DNA of 64,000 nucleotides from Micrasema longulum (GCA_022494885.1 JAGVSM010002361.1:186001-250000); one strand, 5' to 3'; positions 11,271 through 23,274 are shown, counted from the stretch's first letter. Program-made: numbers and translations. The notes: generated by a model from the letters alone, not told the origin.

Positions 11271-11364
11271 TAGTGTTTGCACCTTCTTTAACTCTGCGTG
11301 TAGTTTAATTTTTTTTTCGTAAATACTATGTTGATAAAGGTGAAAATGTATTTTAGTATATACT

Positions 11365-11395
11365 TGTTGGGTACGTCTCAAAACCGGTAGACATA
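11365..11395 (+). ncRNA. Hammerhead relic (3' half)
   Basis: The plus strand holds GGGUACGUCUC, AAAAC, ACCGGU, A, GACAU. The box side is not recognisable. It lies about 100 bp beyond the right end of the long inverted-repeat transposon, in the opposite orientation to the copy at 7946. Confidence 0.35.
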
Positions 11396-11963
11396 AAAAG
11401 TTAATAAGTAAAATAAATTACATAAATATACATGTCAAGAGTAAAAACGTTCGAAGATATTACATAAATTTAATTTCAGAAGGGTATACGTTGGTAATTA
11501 TGGCAAGTATCGTGTTATTTCTTCGTAATTTTATGTATTAAATAAATAGTGATTCAAATGAAATCTGACGGAAAAGTTGATGTATACATATTTAACATGA
11601 AAAATCGTTATAATATTAAGAGAAAGTTAGCTGTTAAAAGGTTAAATGCACGTTAAGGGGAAATTACCCATTTATGCATTATGTTCGTCATTATCTAAAT
11701 ATCCTGTAGTTAAAATGCAATTAAACTTATCAATTTCGTCCAATCTGACGACATCGCGAAGAATATTATGCGTAACCTTTCAAACATCCAAGTTCTAATC
11801 CTTTTTTTAATTTGGACTATAATTTTAATATTGTTTTGTAAATATTATTATTTAATTTAAAGAACAATCATTCTTAATAACATTGCATTGATATATATCT
11901 CAAACGCAAAGTATTTTGAAATTTAAACGAGGGTGGAAGCTTTTAAAGTCTTATTTTATAAAC

Positions 11964-12866
11964 TACTAGCGAACCCGTCAGACGTTGTCCTGCCCAAACG
12001 TTGGCAAAAGACTTTTCATTGATAGGTAGGTTCCTAGGTACTTGTTTGTGATTAAATTCCAAAATTAAAAACTATATATATTAGAATATTGAACTCAAGT
12101 AGGTACCTAGGTTCTTGTTTATGGTTGAATTCCAAAACATAAAACAAATACAATGTTTGATTATGTCCAAATGCTTGCAGACTGGCTGGATTTCCTCCCT
12201 AGGGAGTTGTTCATATTTAAATTTATTTCAACAGAGAAGGAAAACATTTTTGTGAAGAGAATATGGAAGTCAAAGACAGGTCATAAGCCCTGTAAATGCT
12301 TAGACTTCCATATTCCCTTCTCAACAATGTTTTCCCTCTCTGTTGAAATAAATTTAAAAAATAAAATAAATATTTTTTCAAATATGGCATTTTTTTTGCA
12401 AACGTCAAACTCCGGTCTTCTCACCAACGGAGGGGTGTACTTATGTAAGAATACGATTTTTAACAATTTGTCGAATATATAATTTTTATATTACCAAAAA
12501 TTCAGTTATAAGAAATAAATGGGTAGAAATTATGAGGAATTTAAGGAAAGAATCTGATTGATATCCGCAAAAAACAAACGCTGTTTGTAAACATTCAAAA
12601 ACAAACTTTTTTATACCAAAATAACCAACATCTTTCCATTTTTTTGTAAATGCATTCTCCTCTAATGCAACCCTGGTAGATCGACGAATAAAACATTTAT
12701 GCTCCTTACTTCTTTTTTACATATTAGATTGAAGATTTTAATATCTACGAACACGCACAGCGCGAAGATCTATATTTCTCTAAAAAATGTACGTAAGTCG
12801 GTCAAGCCGTTTAGAAGAAGTTCAGTGACATCACACGTTAAGAGGAATTATATACATAAAGATAAA
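11964..12866 (+). repeat. Dispersed repeat family W, plus copy
   Basis: It starts CTAGCGAACCCGTCAGACGT, contains TAGGTACTTGTTTGTGATTA and ends near ACATCACACGTTAAGAGGA. The same order appears inverted at 16495-17150. The starting motif resembles one that is widespread in arthropod genomes (CTAGCTGACCC.. type). A family Y MITE is inserted at 12158. Confidence 0.7.
12158..12366 (+). mobile_element. Family Y MITE, short foldback form
   Basis: Almost all of it is an inverted repeat: AATTTATTTCAACAGAGA at the left and TCTCTGTTGAAATAAATT at the right, with ATATGGAAGTC and GACTTCCATAT inside. The loop contains CAGGTCATAAGCCCTGTAAA. It sits inside the repeat copy that begins at 11964. Confidence 0.7.
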
Positions 12867-13900
12867 ATATTACAGGAAAAAACATAACATAAATATTTAT
12901 TTTTTTTGTTAAAATAAACGGCACTCAGTACCTCTCAAATATTATTTCGAAATTCAATAATATACAAGCATACGAGTAGAATAATAAGTAAAATAAAGCA
13001 TGTAAAACAAATTAATACCGAACAGCTATTTTTAAATTAAGAAGTCTGAAAAGATAAACAGTATAAAATTTTATTGACAGTTATAAAAATATTGACTAAA
13101 AAATAATGATTGGCTATGGAAATATTTTGAACCTGTAAAAAAATGAAGAAAACAATACATGTTAACAAAGACATTAAAAACTACATGAATGGTAACAATT
13201 TATTTTGTTATTTATTTCCTAGACAAATTATTTTCATGTTCCCATCCATGTCACCAGAAGTCGAAATCTACTATTTATAAAATCTTTTAAGAGCGACTTT
13301 TGTTTTTATGCCCCAATGTCCAAAATGTGTAGATTAGTCAATACATCACACGACTTGGAATTCTTTGGGATAGATCTTCCGGCTTTTCGTAGATCTCTTC
13401 GCGACTAAACAGTATGGGATGAAGTTGGATTGGCATGGTTTAGCTCGAAGTCTTATGTTTTTCGTTTTTATGAATATATTGTATACCACTATTGTTTTGC
13501 CCCGTTTGTCTTTGCTACATAGTTTTATGTTCTTTGTTTCTTGCATTTATGTTTCTTCATGTAACACTGTTGTAATTGGCTTAGGCCGTATATATTATAA
13601 ATAAATAAATTACTAGTAAATAATGTTTATAAATATTCTCAATGAAATTTGGGATTAACTAACTAAGAGACAAGCGTTTAATATTCATTTATAGTAGAAT
13701 TATTTTTATTCCTATTAATATTTATTTAAAAAAACAAACTTAGAATTATAACTATTCATCAAAAAAATAACAAATTTATAGTGTTGGATGTTAACATAAG
13801 TTTTTAGATTTATGTTATTTATGTTCAAAGCATTACTTTATGGTCAAATATTTTAATCAACGTTATGAAATATTTGTATTCAGCCACTTGCCGACTTTTT

Positions 13901-13951
13901 ATGTATACCGTTTCAAGACATACCCGTCTCTTTGTCGCCGTAGGAACACTC
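13901..13951 (-). ncRNA. Hammerhead relic
   Basis: This copy is recognisable only by alignment to the family. It retains AAAGAGACGGGUAUGUCUUGAAAC-like order, but the box is disrupted by an insertion and the stem III palindrome has lost a C. It lies in a repeat spanning about 13810-14030 that matches 7865-8060. Confidence 0.35.
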
Positions 13952-14039
13952 ACTACACCAATATGCAAATACGGAAATATGCTTTCACACAATCTGCAAC
14001 ATATCATAAAAGACATAAAATGTCAGTATGTGGTTAAAT

Positions 14040-15225
14040 TCAAATATTTACCAACATTTATTTAATATTTACATTTAAAAATATTTTTCTCTATATATTT
14101 TATAACGTATTGAAATATAATTTTCAATAATAAATTCAAAGAAATTGAGTAGATATTGAGTTTAGAATCGAGTCATTGTTGTTGGTTATTTAGGCACATT
14201 AACTAGTTCTTCTTAATTCTGTTTTACACAGAAAATGCGTCTAAAACTATTTGAAACAATCTACAGTACCTAGAATATGCGACCAATATAACAATAGATT
14301 TACCGAGGCTGATATTTTTTGTGACAATTTATGTAAATTTAGGTCAAAAGTCATAAAAATTTTGAGAGAAGCAGATATTTAATTTTATTATTGTATTCAT
14401 ATTTTTTCATCTTGTTTTTTTTTACATTTATTATATTTAACATAATTTAAATTATTGTATTAAGCGTAAACAATTTGTTTGGTGTGAGTATGAGTGCCCT
14501 ACACTAATATACAAATAAGTTGTCAATATTTGTGTACATACTGTTTGTTTACCTAATAAAATAAATGAATAAATAAACTTTTACTCACCTCCCATGTCAT
14601 TATAATTGAAACTCGAAACTCAAGATGTTTTTTAAAATCACGTCCACAAATCAAGCCATTTGTTTAAGTAGTATAAATTTATTACAAAGATGCTTAAAAT
14701 TATTCGATTTCTTAAAAATACAGAAACATATTATAAATGTGTACATACCTAAAATACTACATGAAATTTTTATAACAAAGAAAAATTTTTAAAAATAATA
14801 AGTTCGGAAAATAATATCAGGAGAAAATTTTTTATTGTTACTTTTTTCATATTAAAAATTCAAATAAAAAATGTCCGTTTAATTATTCAAAGTGGCACTT
14901 TACTCACCTTCTGTTTATTCTAATTATGGACCTACGGATTTTGGCAGAAAATAATGGGACTGTTTTTGTCATCGTTTTGTAAAAGCACTTGAATTAAAGA
15001 TTTTTTTAAGCTTGGAGGTATAAAATCCTTAACATTCTCAGGGGTTTAATGAGCTGAGATTTAAGTTCAAATTTCGCTAAAACTCTGTTTTTCAAACACT
15101 CGATAGCTGAAGGTTGTTATTATTTAGTAAATTATTATAAAAGCAATGGCTAATCAAAGAATATTTTATTATCAAAGCCGTTGCTTACTACGTATTTAAT
15201 AAATGAATAATAACAAATATTACGA
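14040..15225. other. AT-rich, no recognisable feature
   Basis: No ORF of credible composition, no SINE head and no repeat shared within the window was found. Confidence 0.55.
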
Positions 15226-15280
15226 ATAATATTTTTAATGTTAGTAAATATTCGTTTATTACCATTTTCTGTTTATTTTA

Positions 15281-15323
15281 AGCCTACCGGTTTTGAGACG
15301 TGTCAGTCTCTTCATCACGACAC
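15281..15323 (-). ncRNA. Decayed hammerhead motif
   Basis: The minus strand reads GUGUC, GUGAUGA (C3 to G), A, GAGAC and GUCUC of stem II, AAAAC (G12 to A), ACCGGU, A, GGC. Stem II is still perfect. Two core substitutions make activity unlikely. Confidence 0.5.
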
Positions 15324-15469
15324 TTATTATACTAACATGTAAAACTTACTATACACCATAGTATTTGCACAATAATATCAAACTAACATGCTGATAGAAC
15401 ACACGTTATTCTTAGCTAACATTCGCGATACTGATTATAATAAAAATATAATAACGATTAAGTATACAT

Positions 15470-16494
15470 TTGGTGTGTGAAATTGTACGAGAATCCTGGA
15501 CACGTGTTTTCGACAAAATCCTGATGGGGGAGTTACCTTGTATACATTCAATATAAAATTATAAAATAATAATAATAAAATTATAATAAATAACAATTTT
15601 GCTGTATTGTTATAAAAATTAAATAAAAACTACAAAAATAAAATACTAACATAAAAACATTTCTGATAAAGTAAAAAATTTAGATAAAAATAACAAACTA
15701 TTAAATTAAAGAGAATCGAAATTAATAAATCATTAAACAAATGGCAATGAACAATCTGAATGACAAAAACTCAAACTTAGTTGACCTTTCTCTCACTAAG
15801 TGTCTAAAAATTACACATGATCCTAATGGGGGACCAAACGACCCCAGCACCTACAAGAATAAAACGTTGGAAGTGTTTATGACCGTGCAATAATTTATTA
15901 ATGTTTTAGAGTACACATATTTTATTCGTTCGTGTAATTTATTCATTTTTGTTAGTTTGCCGAATGCTAATGCACTTAAAGTGAAAATAACCCTTGTATT
16001 ATTAACGTCTTTTTTTTTTAATATTTAAAAAAAGTGTAGAAAAAAATAATTTAATAACAGTTTCCTCCTTCTGTAACTAACAGTAAATCCTCGTAGAAAT
16101 TATTTTGCAGCTTCACCCGTATCGCTGTTAAGCTTTTCAAATGTACTTTTATAAAAATATTTATTACTTCTTCTCGAACAGAGCAATCAAGTTTTACTGT
16201 CCTCTCGTATTTTCGCTTAATTTTTAATTGCCTAGAGTTTTACGTCCACGTGTTTAAATTCATTATTTATTTAATGGTTGTATTTACCTTAATATCACCT
16301 CCATCTCTCCAATTTAATTAGCATTTTAAAAATAATCATAAAATATAATTTTATGAAATAAGGATAGATTTTTTGACACAATTAACCTCAGTTATTATTT
16401 AATATTGTTCGTCTTTTAAGAAATACTATAGTTTCAAACATAACCAATCCATCTTGAATTGCAAATATATATATATTTATATTTATATATATAT
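15470..16494. other. AT-rich, no gene; short duplicated word
   Basis: AATCCTGATGGGGGAG (15519) recurs as GATCCTAATGGGGGAC (15819). An AT microsatellite lies at 16460-16495. Otherwise nothing is supported. Confidence 0.5.
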
Positions 16495-17150
16495 CTCTCT
16501 TTAAATATATAAAACCTCTGTACTTGTGATGTCACTAAACTCCTTCTTTAAAAGCTTCTGCTTAACCGATTTACGTGCGGTTTTCAGAGAAATATAGATC
16601 GTTGCGCTGTGCGTGTTCAATGATATTAAAATCTTCAATCTCGTATGTAAAAAAGAAGTAAGGAGCATAAATGTTTTATTCATCTATCTACCAGGGTAGC
16701 ATTCGAGGAGAATGCATATACAAAACATTTAAGGATATAGTTTTTTAGTGTATTAAAAAAGTTTTTTTTTGAATGTATACAAACAGCATTAATTTTTTGT
16801 TGATCTAAATCAGATTATTTTCTTAAATTCCTTATAATTTCTACCCATTTATTTCTTTCTACTAGATTTTTGGCAATACCTAAATAATAACAAAATCAAT
16901 ACATTTTTAAAAATCTGTGGGTGAGAAAACTGGAGTTGGGCGTTTGCAAAAAAAATGCCCTATTTGAAAATATATTTGTTTTATGTTTTAGAATTAAGTA
17001 CCTAGGTACCCATTTATATTCAATTTTTGAATATTATCAATTTTTAGTTTTGGAATTTAATCACAAACAAGTACCTAGGTACCTACTTGTCAATGAAAAG
17101 TATTTTTCCAACGTTCGGGCAGGACAACGTCTGTTGGGTCAGCTAGTATA
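16495..17150 (-). repeat. Dispersed repeat family W, minus copy
   Basis: On the plus strand GATGTCACTAAACTCCTTCT begins it and GGACAACGTCTGTTGGGTCA ends it, mirroring 11964-12866 without the MITE. ORFs at 16501-16683 and 16921-17166 are shadows of this repeat. Confidence 0.7.
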
Positions 17151-17254
17151 TTTATATATATTGTAATACTAGTAGCGAGAGTGCAGTTTTTAATAAAATA
17201 CGAAGCAAGCAATTTGATACAAAAAAGTAAAACGAGTATTCTCATTATTATATC

Positions 17255-17532
17255 CCCATCTACACCCAGTGGTGCGTAAGAAACTGCACTGGTGCTGCAA
17301 TTGCAGCGTACCTAGATCATTTTTGTTACATTGAGGGTAAGGTGATCAGACTCACGCTTCAGATGCCCGCCCAAGATAGTTAAATGTTTCAGTATAAAAT
17401 CACCATAAAAAACCGATATTTCTTTCTACTCTGTTAAGAATTGAACCTAGGACGTCAATCATTACGCTACCAGACCGACTTATCTCTACTCTATTCGCCT
17501 TTTGGGATTTTTACCTGAGAGTAGCCATTGAG
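17255..17532 (-). mobile_element. SINE-D copy with 5' leader
   Basis: Minus strand: leader GGCTACTCTCAGGTAAAAAT, a tRNA-like head (GGTCTGGTAGCGTAATGATT, B-like box CCTAGGTTCAATTC), a body containing TAAGCGT..GTCTGATCACC, and a terminal block AGTGCAGTTTCTTACGCACC. Relatives are at 19925 and 44395. Confidence 0.65.
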
Positions 17533-17534
17533 TC

Positions 17535-18610
17535 GAAAGGACTTGCCCAAGTATTTAGTTCTATTTCACATATAAAACTCTATTCTTTATCTACTGGTAA
17601 AAAATTGTATTGATGATTTTTTATAATTTGTTTTATAAAATTGGACTATTTGTTTGAATGCAATAGACTTTTTTTAGAAAAAAATTCGTATGATTTTGTT
17701 TTAAAATAAGAATAGTTGTTTTAAATATTTAATGGACTTTTATTGTATTTATATTTTCTTATATTTATTGTCATAAAATTGAGATATTTGTTTAAAATTT
17801 GCAAAAGACCAAAGCAAAACCGTATTAATAATTTCCAGTGATTTTGTCATATAATTTGTTTGAAATTTTCAGTAGATTTCAACTTAGAATAGTATTTATA
17901 ATTTCTTAAAATTATTATAATATTTTTTTTTTTTTTTTTTAATTTTCCATAAACTAAAGCAAAGCCGTATTAATAATTTATTTTGATCTTTGTTAAAAAT
18001 GGCTTTGAGTGTGCAGTGCACTGCTAAAACTAATCGATTATTAATTGAGATAAAAAAAGATGATAGAACACTACATAAGTAAGATATTGTAATACATGCC
18101 ATTTATATACTCGTTACATATACCTTAATTCAAGTGGGTCAATTTTAGATAATGACCAGCAGTGTGATTTTGAACGCTCTCGCGAGGGTACAATAATAAT
18201 ACTATTAACATATGGAACTAATAAAAAAAACTATTCAAAATAAGAAAAAAAAATGACCAAACAAACTAAATTTTCTTTTGTCTATTCTTGTCTGGTTTGA
18301 AAAATAGTATCCATCTCATTTCATACTTGGCACTTTTGCAAGAACAACATAATGAAAAAGAGTTATTGGCTCCATATGTTTCGATGTATATTTATTTGAT
18401 AATTAAAGTTATCACTGTTAAAATAAAATAGAATGAGAATCATTAGTTAAGTATACATTAATTAAAAAGCTTTTTTAGTTTTGAAATCAGTCGGTAAAAA
18501 AAATAAAAAGTAAGTCGTTCAAAAGAGAATTTTTTATATTTACTTTTAGAAAATGTGTCATTTAATTATATCTATGTGGATATTATTGCGAAGTTACCTG
18601 TTTAAAAGCT
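17535..18610. other. AT-rich, no recognisable feature
   Basis: AAAGCAAARCCGTATTAATAATTT occurs in two near-identical copies (17813 and 17957), which suggests a local duplication. A poly(T) run is at 17924-17940. Confidence 0.5.
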
Positions 18611-18668
18611 TGGGTGTCTAGTCGCTACGATTAACCTCCCGAAGACTTGTGCATTCCTCGCAGAGAAG

Positions 18669-18896
18669 ATGAAGCTGTTTTACGAGGACATCAAAGAAGA
18701 AATATACCTGAAATTCTGGATTTCGTCCAAGAGGTTTGTCCAGGAAATGTACTATGAATTAGCCAGGAATGCCGGATGCTTTTATGCCATCGTAAATGGT
18801 GTCTGGAGTCGGGAGAGGGGTGAAATGGTTTCTGGGAGTATTTATACCCCGGATAACACATGCAATGCTTTTTTAGAAATTACTTTTAAAGAATAA
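18669..18896 (+). other. Small unassigned ORF, richer in G+C
   Basis: A 75-codon frame beginning MKLFYEDIKEEIYLKFWISS and ending ITFKE then stop. The interval from 18610 to 18860 is richer in G+C than its surroundings and has few stops in this frame. I recognise no domain. It could be a transposon fragment, a pseudogene or a missed exon. No consensus splice pair frames it clearly. Confidence 0.3.
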
Positions 18897-19297
18897 TGTT
18901 TGAAAATCCCGTTATTCAACTAGATTTAGATACTTAAGCTGAAGAAAAACAGCTGCACATGGACTATGTGCAGGAAAAAGGCATCGCCTACCAATTTCGA
19001 CAACGTTGTTTTATTATTTTTAACGTTTCAAACCAATTATTCTGGTAAAAAAAATCATTTGCACACGTTTGTTGGTTTAAATTCTTAACTAGTAATTCAT
19101 TCACTCGTATAAGACTCACGTTATTGGTTTTAAATAGTTGGTATTCATCATTATACGATGTTGCTGATATTGTATTTCAGAAATTCTTTATAATAACTCC
19201 TTTTACTGCCTCTTTTTTCCTTCCATGCCTTTTTCGAGACACCGATGCTCTTTCAAATGTGAAATATTTGCTTTCTTTAAATTTACCAAAGTGTTTT

Positions 19298-19350
19298 TAT
19301 TTTGGGGGCATTTTCAACGAGTTGTAAATAACTAAGTATTATTAAATAAG
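19298..19350 (-). mobile_element. SINE-B body fragment
   Basis: The core TTAGTTATTTACAACTCGTT followed by GAAAATGCCCCCAAAATA is present on the minus strand. Nothing of the head remains. Confidence 0.55.
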
Positions 19351-19506
19351 AATTAAGTTAGCTCGCACCTCTTATCGATGAAACCGCAAAACTAGCCACG
19401 GGACAACTACCCGACTTTAATAAATCAATAAAAATAAGATTGAAAAACGTATATTCAGATAAAAGCTAATTGATTAAATTCTGAATATGAAAATCGAGTG
19501 AAGATA

Positions 19507-19600
19507 AGTTCGTTTAGTGGTTGGCGCATTTGCCTTTCATTTTCGAGGTCTTGGACTTGATATCTAGCAGGGTGGACATAAAATATTAACTCTTTTTCCC
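19507..19600 (+). mobile_element. SINE-C head fragment
   Basis: GTTCGTTTAGTGGTTGGCGC, then TTTGCCTTTCATTTTCGAGG and CAGGGTGGACATAAAATATT align with the head of the 40405 copy. Confidence 0.5.
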
Positions 19601-19924
19601 TCCTTCTTTCGTTTTTTTTTTTCTTACAATATTTTATAATACAAATACCAACACGAAAAATACTAAGTTAGTTCAAGTCCTGAAGATGAGAAAGTTACCT
19701 CAAAACATGTCGACGTATGACTCAAAAATCAAGTAGTTTAAAAAAACGTATACATAAATAAGTTTAGAATGTCATACCATAAGGTGAAAAATGTTTTTGA
19801 TATTAAATATATAAAATATTGATTTTAAGACTGATCACTGTGACTTCATGTAACCGATGATCGAACTACCCTGCGTTTGGTTAACAAACGCAGTTCCCAA
19901 TAATAACATAATATTAGACATAAT

Positions 19925-20677
19925 CATCATCACTATTCCCTTTCTGCACCTAATGGTGCATAGAACACGGCTTTAGTACACCAATCGCAACGTTTCTTGA
20001 TCATTTCTATGACATAAAGGTAAGATGATCAATCAGTCTTAGACGTCAGATGCTAAGGGACTAAAAAATAGGATAGTCTAAAAATACTTTAAAACACTGT
20101 GGAATAAGGTAATTGAGAGTTTGGTTGGAGTTCTTACCCCAGTTAGAGATTGACAGAGAAGACACGAGGTTGCTGTTAGATGTTTATTTATTACATGGCG
20201 AATAAATAATGCATTTTGTCGGACGAGTGTTACGTTGATGATAGGTTAAAGAGACTGCACTTGAACTACATGCTGGAACTGTGTGATGTCGTCGAGCTGG
20301 TCTGACGAGAACTGAACTGTCTGACTGACTGATTGACTGATGTTGGCTGCGTTCTGTGGTCTCTTTATAGACCATATTTCTTTGTAGTTCATTTCTTCAT
20401 GGTAGGGATGATGTGAATGTACTACAGGGCGACGATCCCGTCTTTATGTGCCATATTACTAGAGTTGTAATATAAATTGTATTGGGCTCGATAGAAAATG
20501 ATGATATTGCATCGTCGGTTATTAGTCTACTTCAGGTGAACTAATTTAATACGTGTGTGTCATCGACTATGGACTATGGACCCTACAACACTATTATATT
20601 TCTTGTCAACCCTTTCCTGATCCCGAGAATTCTTGAATGATAGACGAACACGCTGACCACTGCACCACGAGTCCCAC
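19925..20677 (-). mobile_element. SINE-D copy split by a solo LTR
   Basis: The two parts are 19925-20097 and 20592-20677. The minus strand starts with GGGACTCGTGGTGCAGTGGT, a tRNA-like A box, then TCTCGGGATCAGG. After the LTR it resumes with the family body (GATCATCTTACC.., GTGCACCATTAGGTGCAGAA). The 490 bp LTR and its 4 bp duplication account exactly for the gap. Confidence 0.7.
20098..20587 (-). mobile_element. Solo LTR of a retrotransposon (490 bp)
   Basis: It starts TGTGG and ends TACA on the plus strand, so it is bounded by TG..CA, and it is flanked by the direct repeat ACAC (20094-20097 and 20588-20591). On the minus strand a TATAAAG box (20363-20369) and downstream an AATAAA signal (20183-20188) give the order expected of U3-R-U5. 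A 4 bp duplication is typical of insect Ty3/gypsy-type elements of the 17.6/gypsy group. There is no internal coding sequence on either side, so it is a solo LTR left by recombination. G+C content is higher than the surroundings. Confidence 0.8.
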
Positions 20678-20826
20678 TAATAATATTAGATAGTAGCTCT
20701 GTAAAGGTGAACAAAAGTCCTTTTGTTACACCGTTTTATCTCTTTTTAATATTTTTTTAAATTTCATTACTTATTAACAAATACTTTCATATACTCAAAA
20801 TAATGAAAATAATATCATGAATTAAA

Positions 20827-21875
20827 TTTGTTGCAACAAAGAGGGAAAATAAAAGATCATAAGCCATATGACCTGTCATTGGCTGGTTTAAGTAGACACT
20901 TTACACACTGTGTAACATTGACGATTCTGCCTATGTTTAAACATCTTTATTTCCTCAACTCGCGCATCTATTGACTTTAGGGAAGCAAAAACACATTAAT
21001 TTAATTGAATTTGTTGAGAAAAAAATCCTTCGTATCCTAACATTTTAATGTAACCTGGGCAGTACCCTTAAGTCTTATGATCAACGCCTAGAATATTTTG
21101 GTCTAGATAAATTGAAATTTGGGAGACAGATTTTAGACTTGATATATCTTTATAAAATAATTTATAGAAATGTTGATTCTACATTTTGTTTAGAGAATGT
21201 CCCCAGTCGGCAATTGAAATCGTTTACAACATTTTATCTTTCAACCTTCAATAATAATTTGGCGCACTTTAATGCATTATTGCGCATGTTAAGATTGTAT
21301 AATAATGTAGAAAGTAATGCTTGATATTTTATTCATCGATACATGAAATAATTATAGAAAAACTGTAACGCAATTTATAAAATCAAATAGTAACTTATGT
21401 TAGTTAGATAAAATTATTTGTATTAACCTGTAAGTAATAGTTAATTGTATAAACTTTTATAACAATCATAAAATTCAATTAAGCTAGCCAATTAAAAAAA
21501 TATCTATAATAATCTTTTTTTTTACTGGTGCATACTGTGTTCACATACAATTGATGAACAATATATAACATAATGATTTGTGATTATTATATCAATATAA
21601 TATATATTGTTTAGCGTTTGTGAACCAAAATAAATAAAATAAAAGAGATAAAAACCTTTATCATGTGGGTGAGATTCATCCGGCTGGACCAATGCACCTA
21701 CTAGGCAATGACAGGTAATAAGCCCTGCGAATGCCAAGACTTCCATATTCCCTTATCAAAAATGTTTTCCCTCTCTGTTGTAACAAATTGAGATCTAAGT
21801 TACTTCCTAGAGGGGAAATCCAGCCTGGCTAAAAACTTTTGGACATACTCAAAACACTGTTAATATTCATAAATC
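20827..21875 (+). mobile_element. Family Y MITE split by a non-LTR retrotransposon tail
   Basis: The left part 20827-20988 holds CCTGTCATTGGCTGGTTTAA and CACACTGTGTAACATTGACG; the right part 21650-21875 resumes with AACCTTTATCATGTGGGTGA and ends in the usual CTCTGTTGTAACAAATT. A non-LTR 3' end lies between them. Confidence 0.65.
20989..21650 (+). pseudogene. 3' end of a jockey-clade-like non-LTR retrotransposon
   Basis: The peptide includes SYDQRLEYFGLDKLKFGRQI, then LDLIYLYKIIYRNVDS and a stop at 21324. The run Y-x-x-RL-x-x-x-L-L-x-x-R-x-x-x-D-x-x-x-LYK is the usual post-RT C-terminus in jockey/R1-like elements. It ends in AAATAAAATAAAA and sits inside a family Y MITE. Confidence 0.65.
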
Positions 21876-21879
21876 TAAA

Positions 21880-22850
21880 TGCATATCATTTTATTAATAG
21901 CTTATAACATTTCTTTTCACAACGTTCCCGTTAGGTGTTTAATGGATCAGAAAGGAGGAGACGTTATAGGAGATGCTAAATAGATGAAGCAGAAGAAAGT
22001 GCACGGACGAATGCTCTTTAATCCGAAACTTTACTGCAATATGAACTGTTATACGATTTTCTAGTAGAAAACTTTCTAGCAGAACAAACTTTTGCAATAA
22101 AATATTATCAACATGAGAAAAAACTTTTATTTTCGCGGTACTTTACGTATTTAAAACGTACTGGTAAAAACGATATTTTTAATTACTTTTGATGTATTTT
22201 TGTATCCCGGTGGATGAAGAATACAGTTCTGTGTGTGAAGTATAATAAATAATAATCCTAGACTCAATAATTGACAAGAATCAATAATCGACTCAACAAT
22301 TCAATTGTTTTATTTCTTTTTATTTATGTATTCTTTTTACTTTTAACGTTTTGTAATTTATATTTTTTTCAACATTCTTATTATTTTTAGCATTTACATT
22401 TATTCATTTAATTATAAATGGGGTAAACATATTTGTGCTTCAATTTTTATTAATGTTGGTTTATTTTCTAATTCATATTTATATTTTATTTTTCAATTAT
22501 TTATAGTATATTTTATAAAATATGCTTCAATTTGTAATATTATATGTTTGTTTCCTAATTTGCATTAATGTTTCATTTTTCAATTATAATGGTATATTTT
22601 CTAATTTATATTTGTGCTTAAATTTTTAGTATTATAAGCAAGTTTTCTAATTTATATCTTTATTGATTTTTTTGATATATTATTATTATTTTTATCTTTT
22701 TAAGCATCGTTTAATGAAATGAAAAAAAATACAAATACATGTAAAAAGAAGGTTCTTTTAAAAACATAGGAATTTCATAGCTAGTTGGAACCTGAAACAA
22801 AGAACCTCTGTACAATTAAAAACTGTGAAATAAATAAATAATTAAAATAA
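21880..22850. other. AT-rich, no recognisable feature
   Basis: Long T-rich stretches and repeated TTCTAATTTATAT-like words near 22400-22660. No coding potential. Confidence 0.5.
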
Positions 22851-22854
22851 ATTA

Positions 22855-22955
22855 ATAAATTGTTCGTCCCTACTCAACACTTTGGTTCGATGGAGTTGGG
22901 ACTTATGTCTCAAAAATGTAGAATAAGTTGTACGTAAATAAATAAATAAGAAATG
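22855..22955 (+). repeat. Retroelement 3' block
   Basis: GATGGAGTTGGGACTTATGT and CTCAAAAATGTAGAATAA match the blocks at 57000 and 57780; it ends in AAATAAATAAATAAG. Confidence 0.5.
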
Positions 22956-23049
22956 AATACTCTCATCACAAAAATCAATCAGAATGAAAGAAATACAGAT
23001 GTTCAAAAATAGGCCGAATGGTGAATGTTACAAAGTTATTAAAGTGGCC

Positions 23050-23270
23050 ACTGCTGCGGATGCCGCAAAAGAGCCTTTATCCATGTTGCCTTTTCTTCGC
23101 AACTGCGGGCTGCCGCCGTCCTGGAAGGCCATAGATGACCATATTTCGGCTTTGTTCGGCGGAACTTAGGGAGGCTGGACGAGGCGAGGGTGCTGGCTGG
23201 CAATAGGGTTTCCTGAAGGCATCTGGTGATGTCTATATGCTCTACTTAGGAGCGGATGTGGCAAAAGTAT
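23050..23270. other. GC-rich insert of unknown origin
   Basis: About 200 bp of GC-rich sequence (GCTGCGGATGCCGCAAAAGA to TAGGAGCGGATGTGGC) interrupts a family Y fragment (22985-23049, which ends in AAAGTGGCCACT). An ORF on the plus strand runs into a stop at 23167. I cannot assign it to a family. Confidence 0.4.
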
Positions 23271-23274
23271 ATAT

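Noticed and set aside
20160..20400. GC-richer ORF on the minus strand (20184-20375) as a coding exon
   Set aside because: It lies entirely inside the 490 bp LTR bounded by TG..CA and an ACAC duplication.
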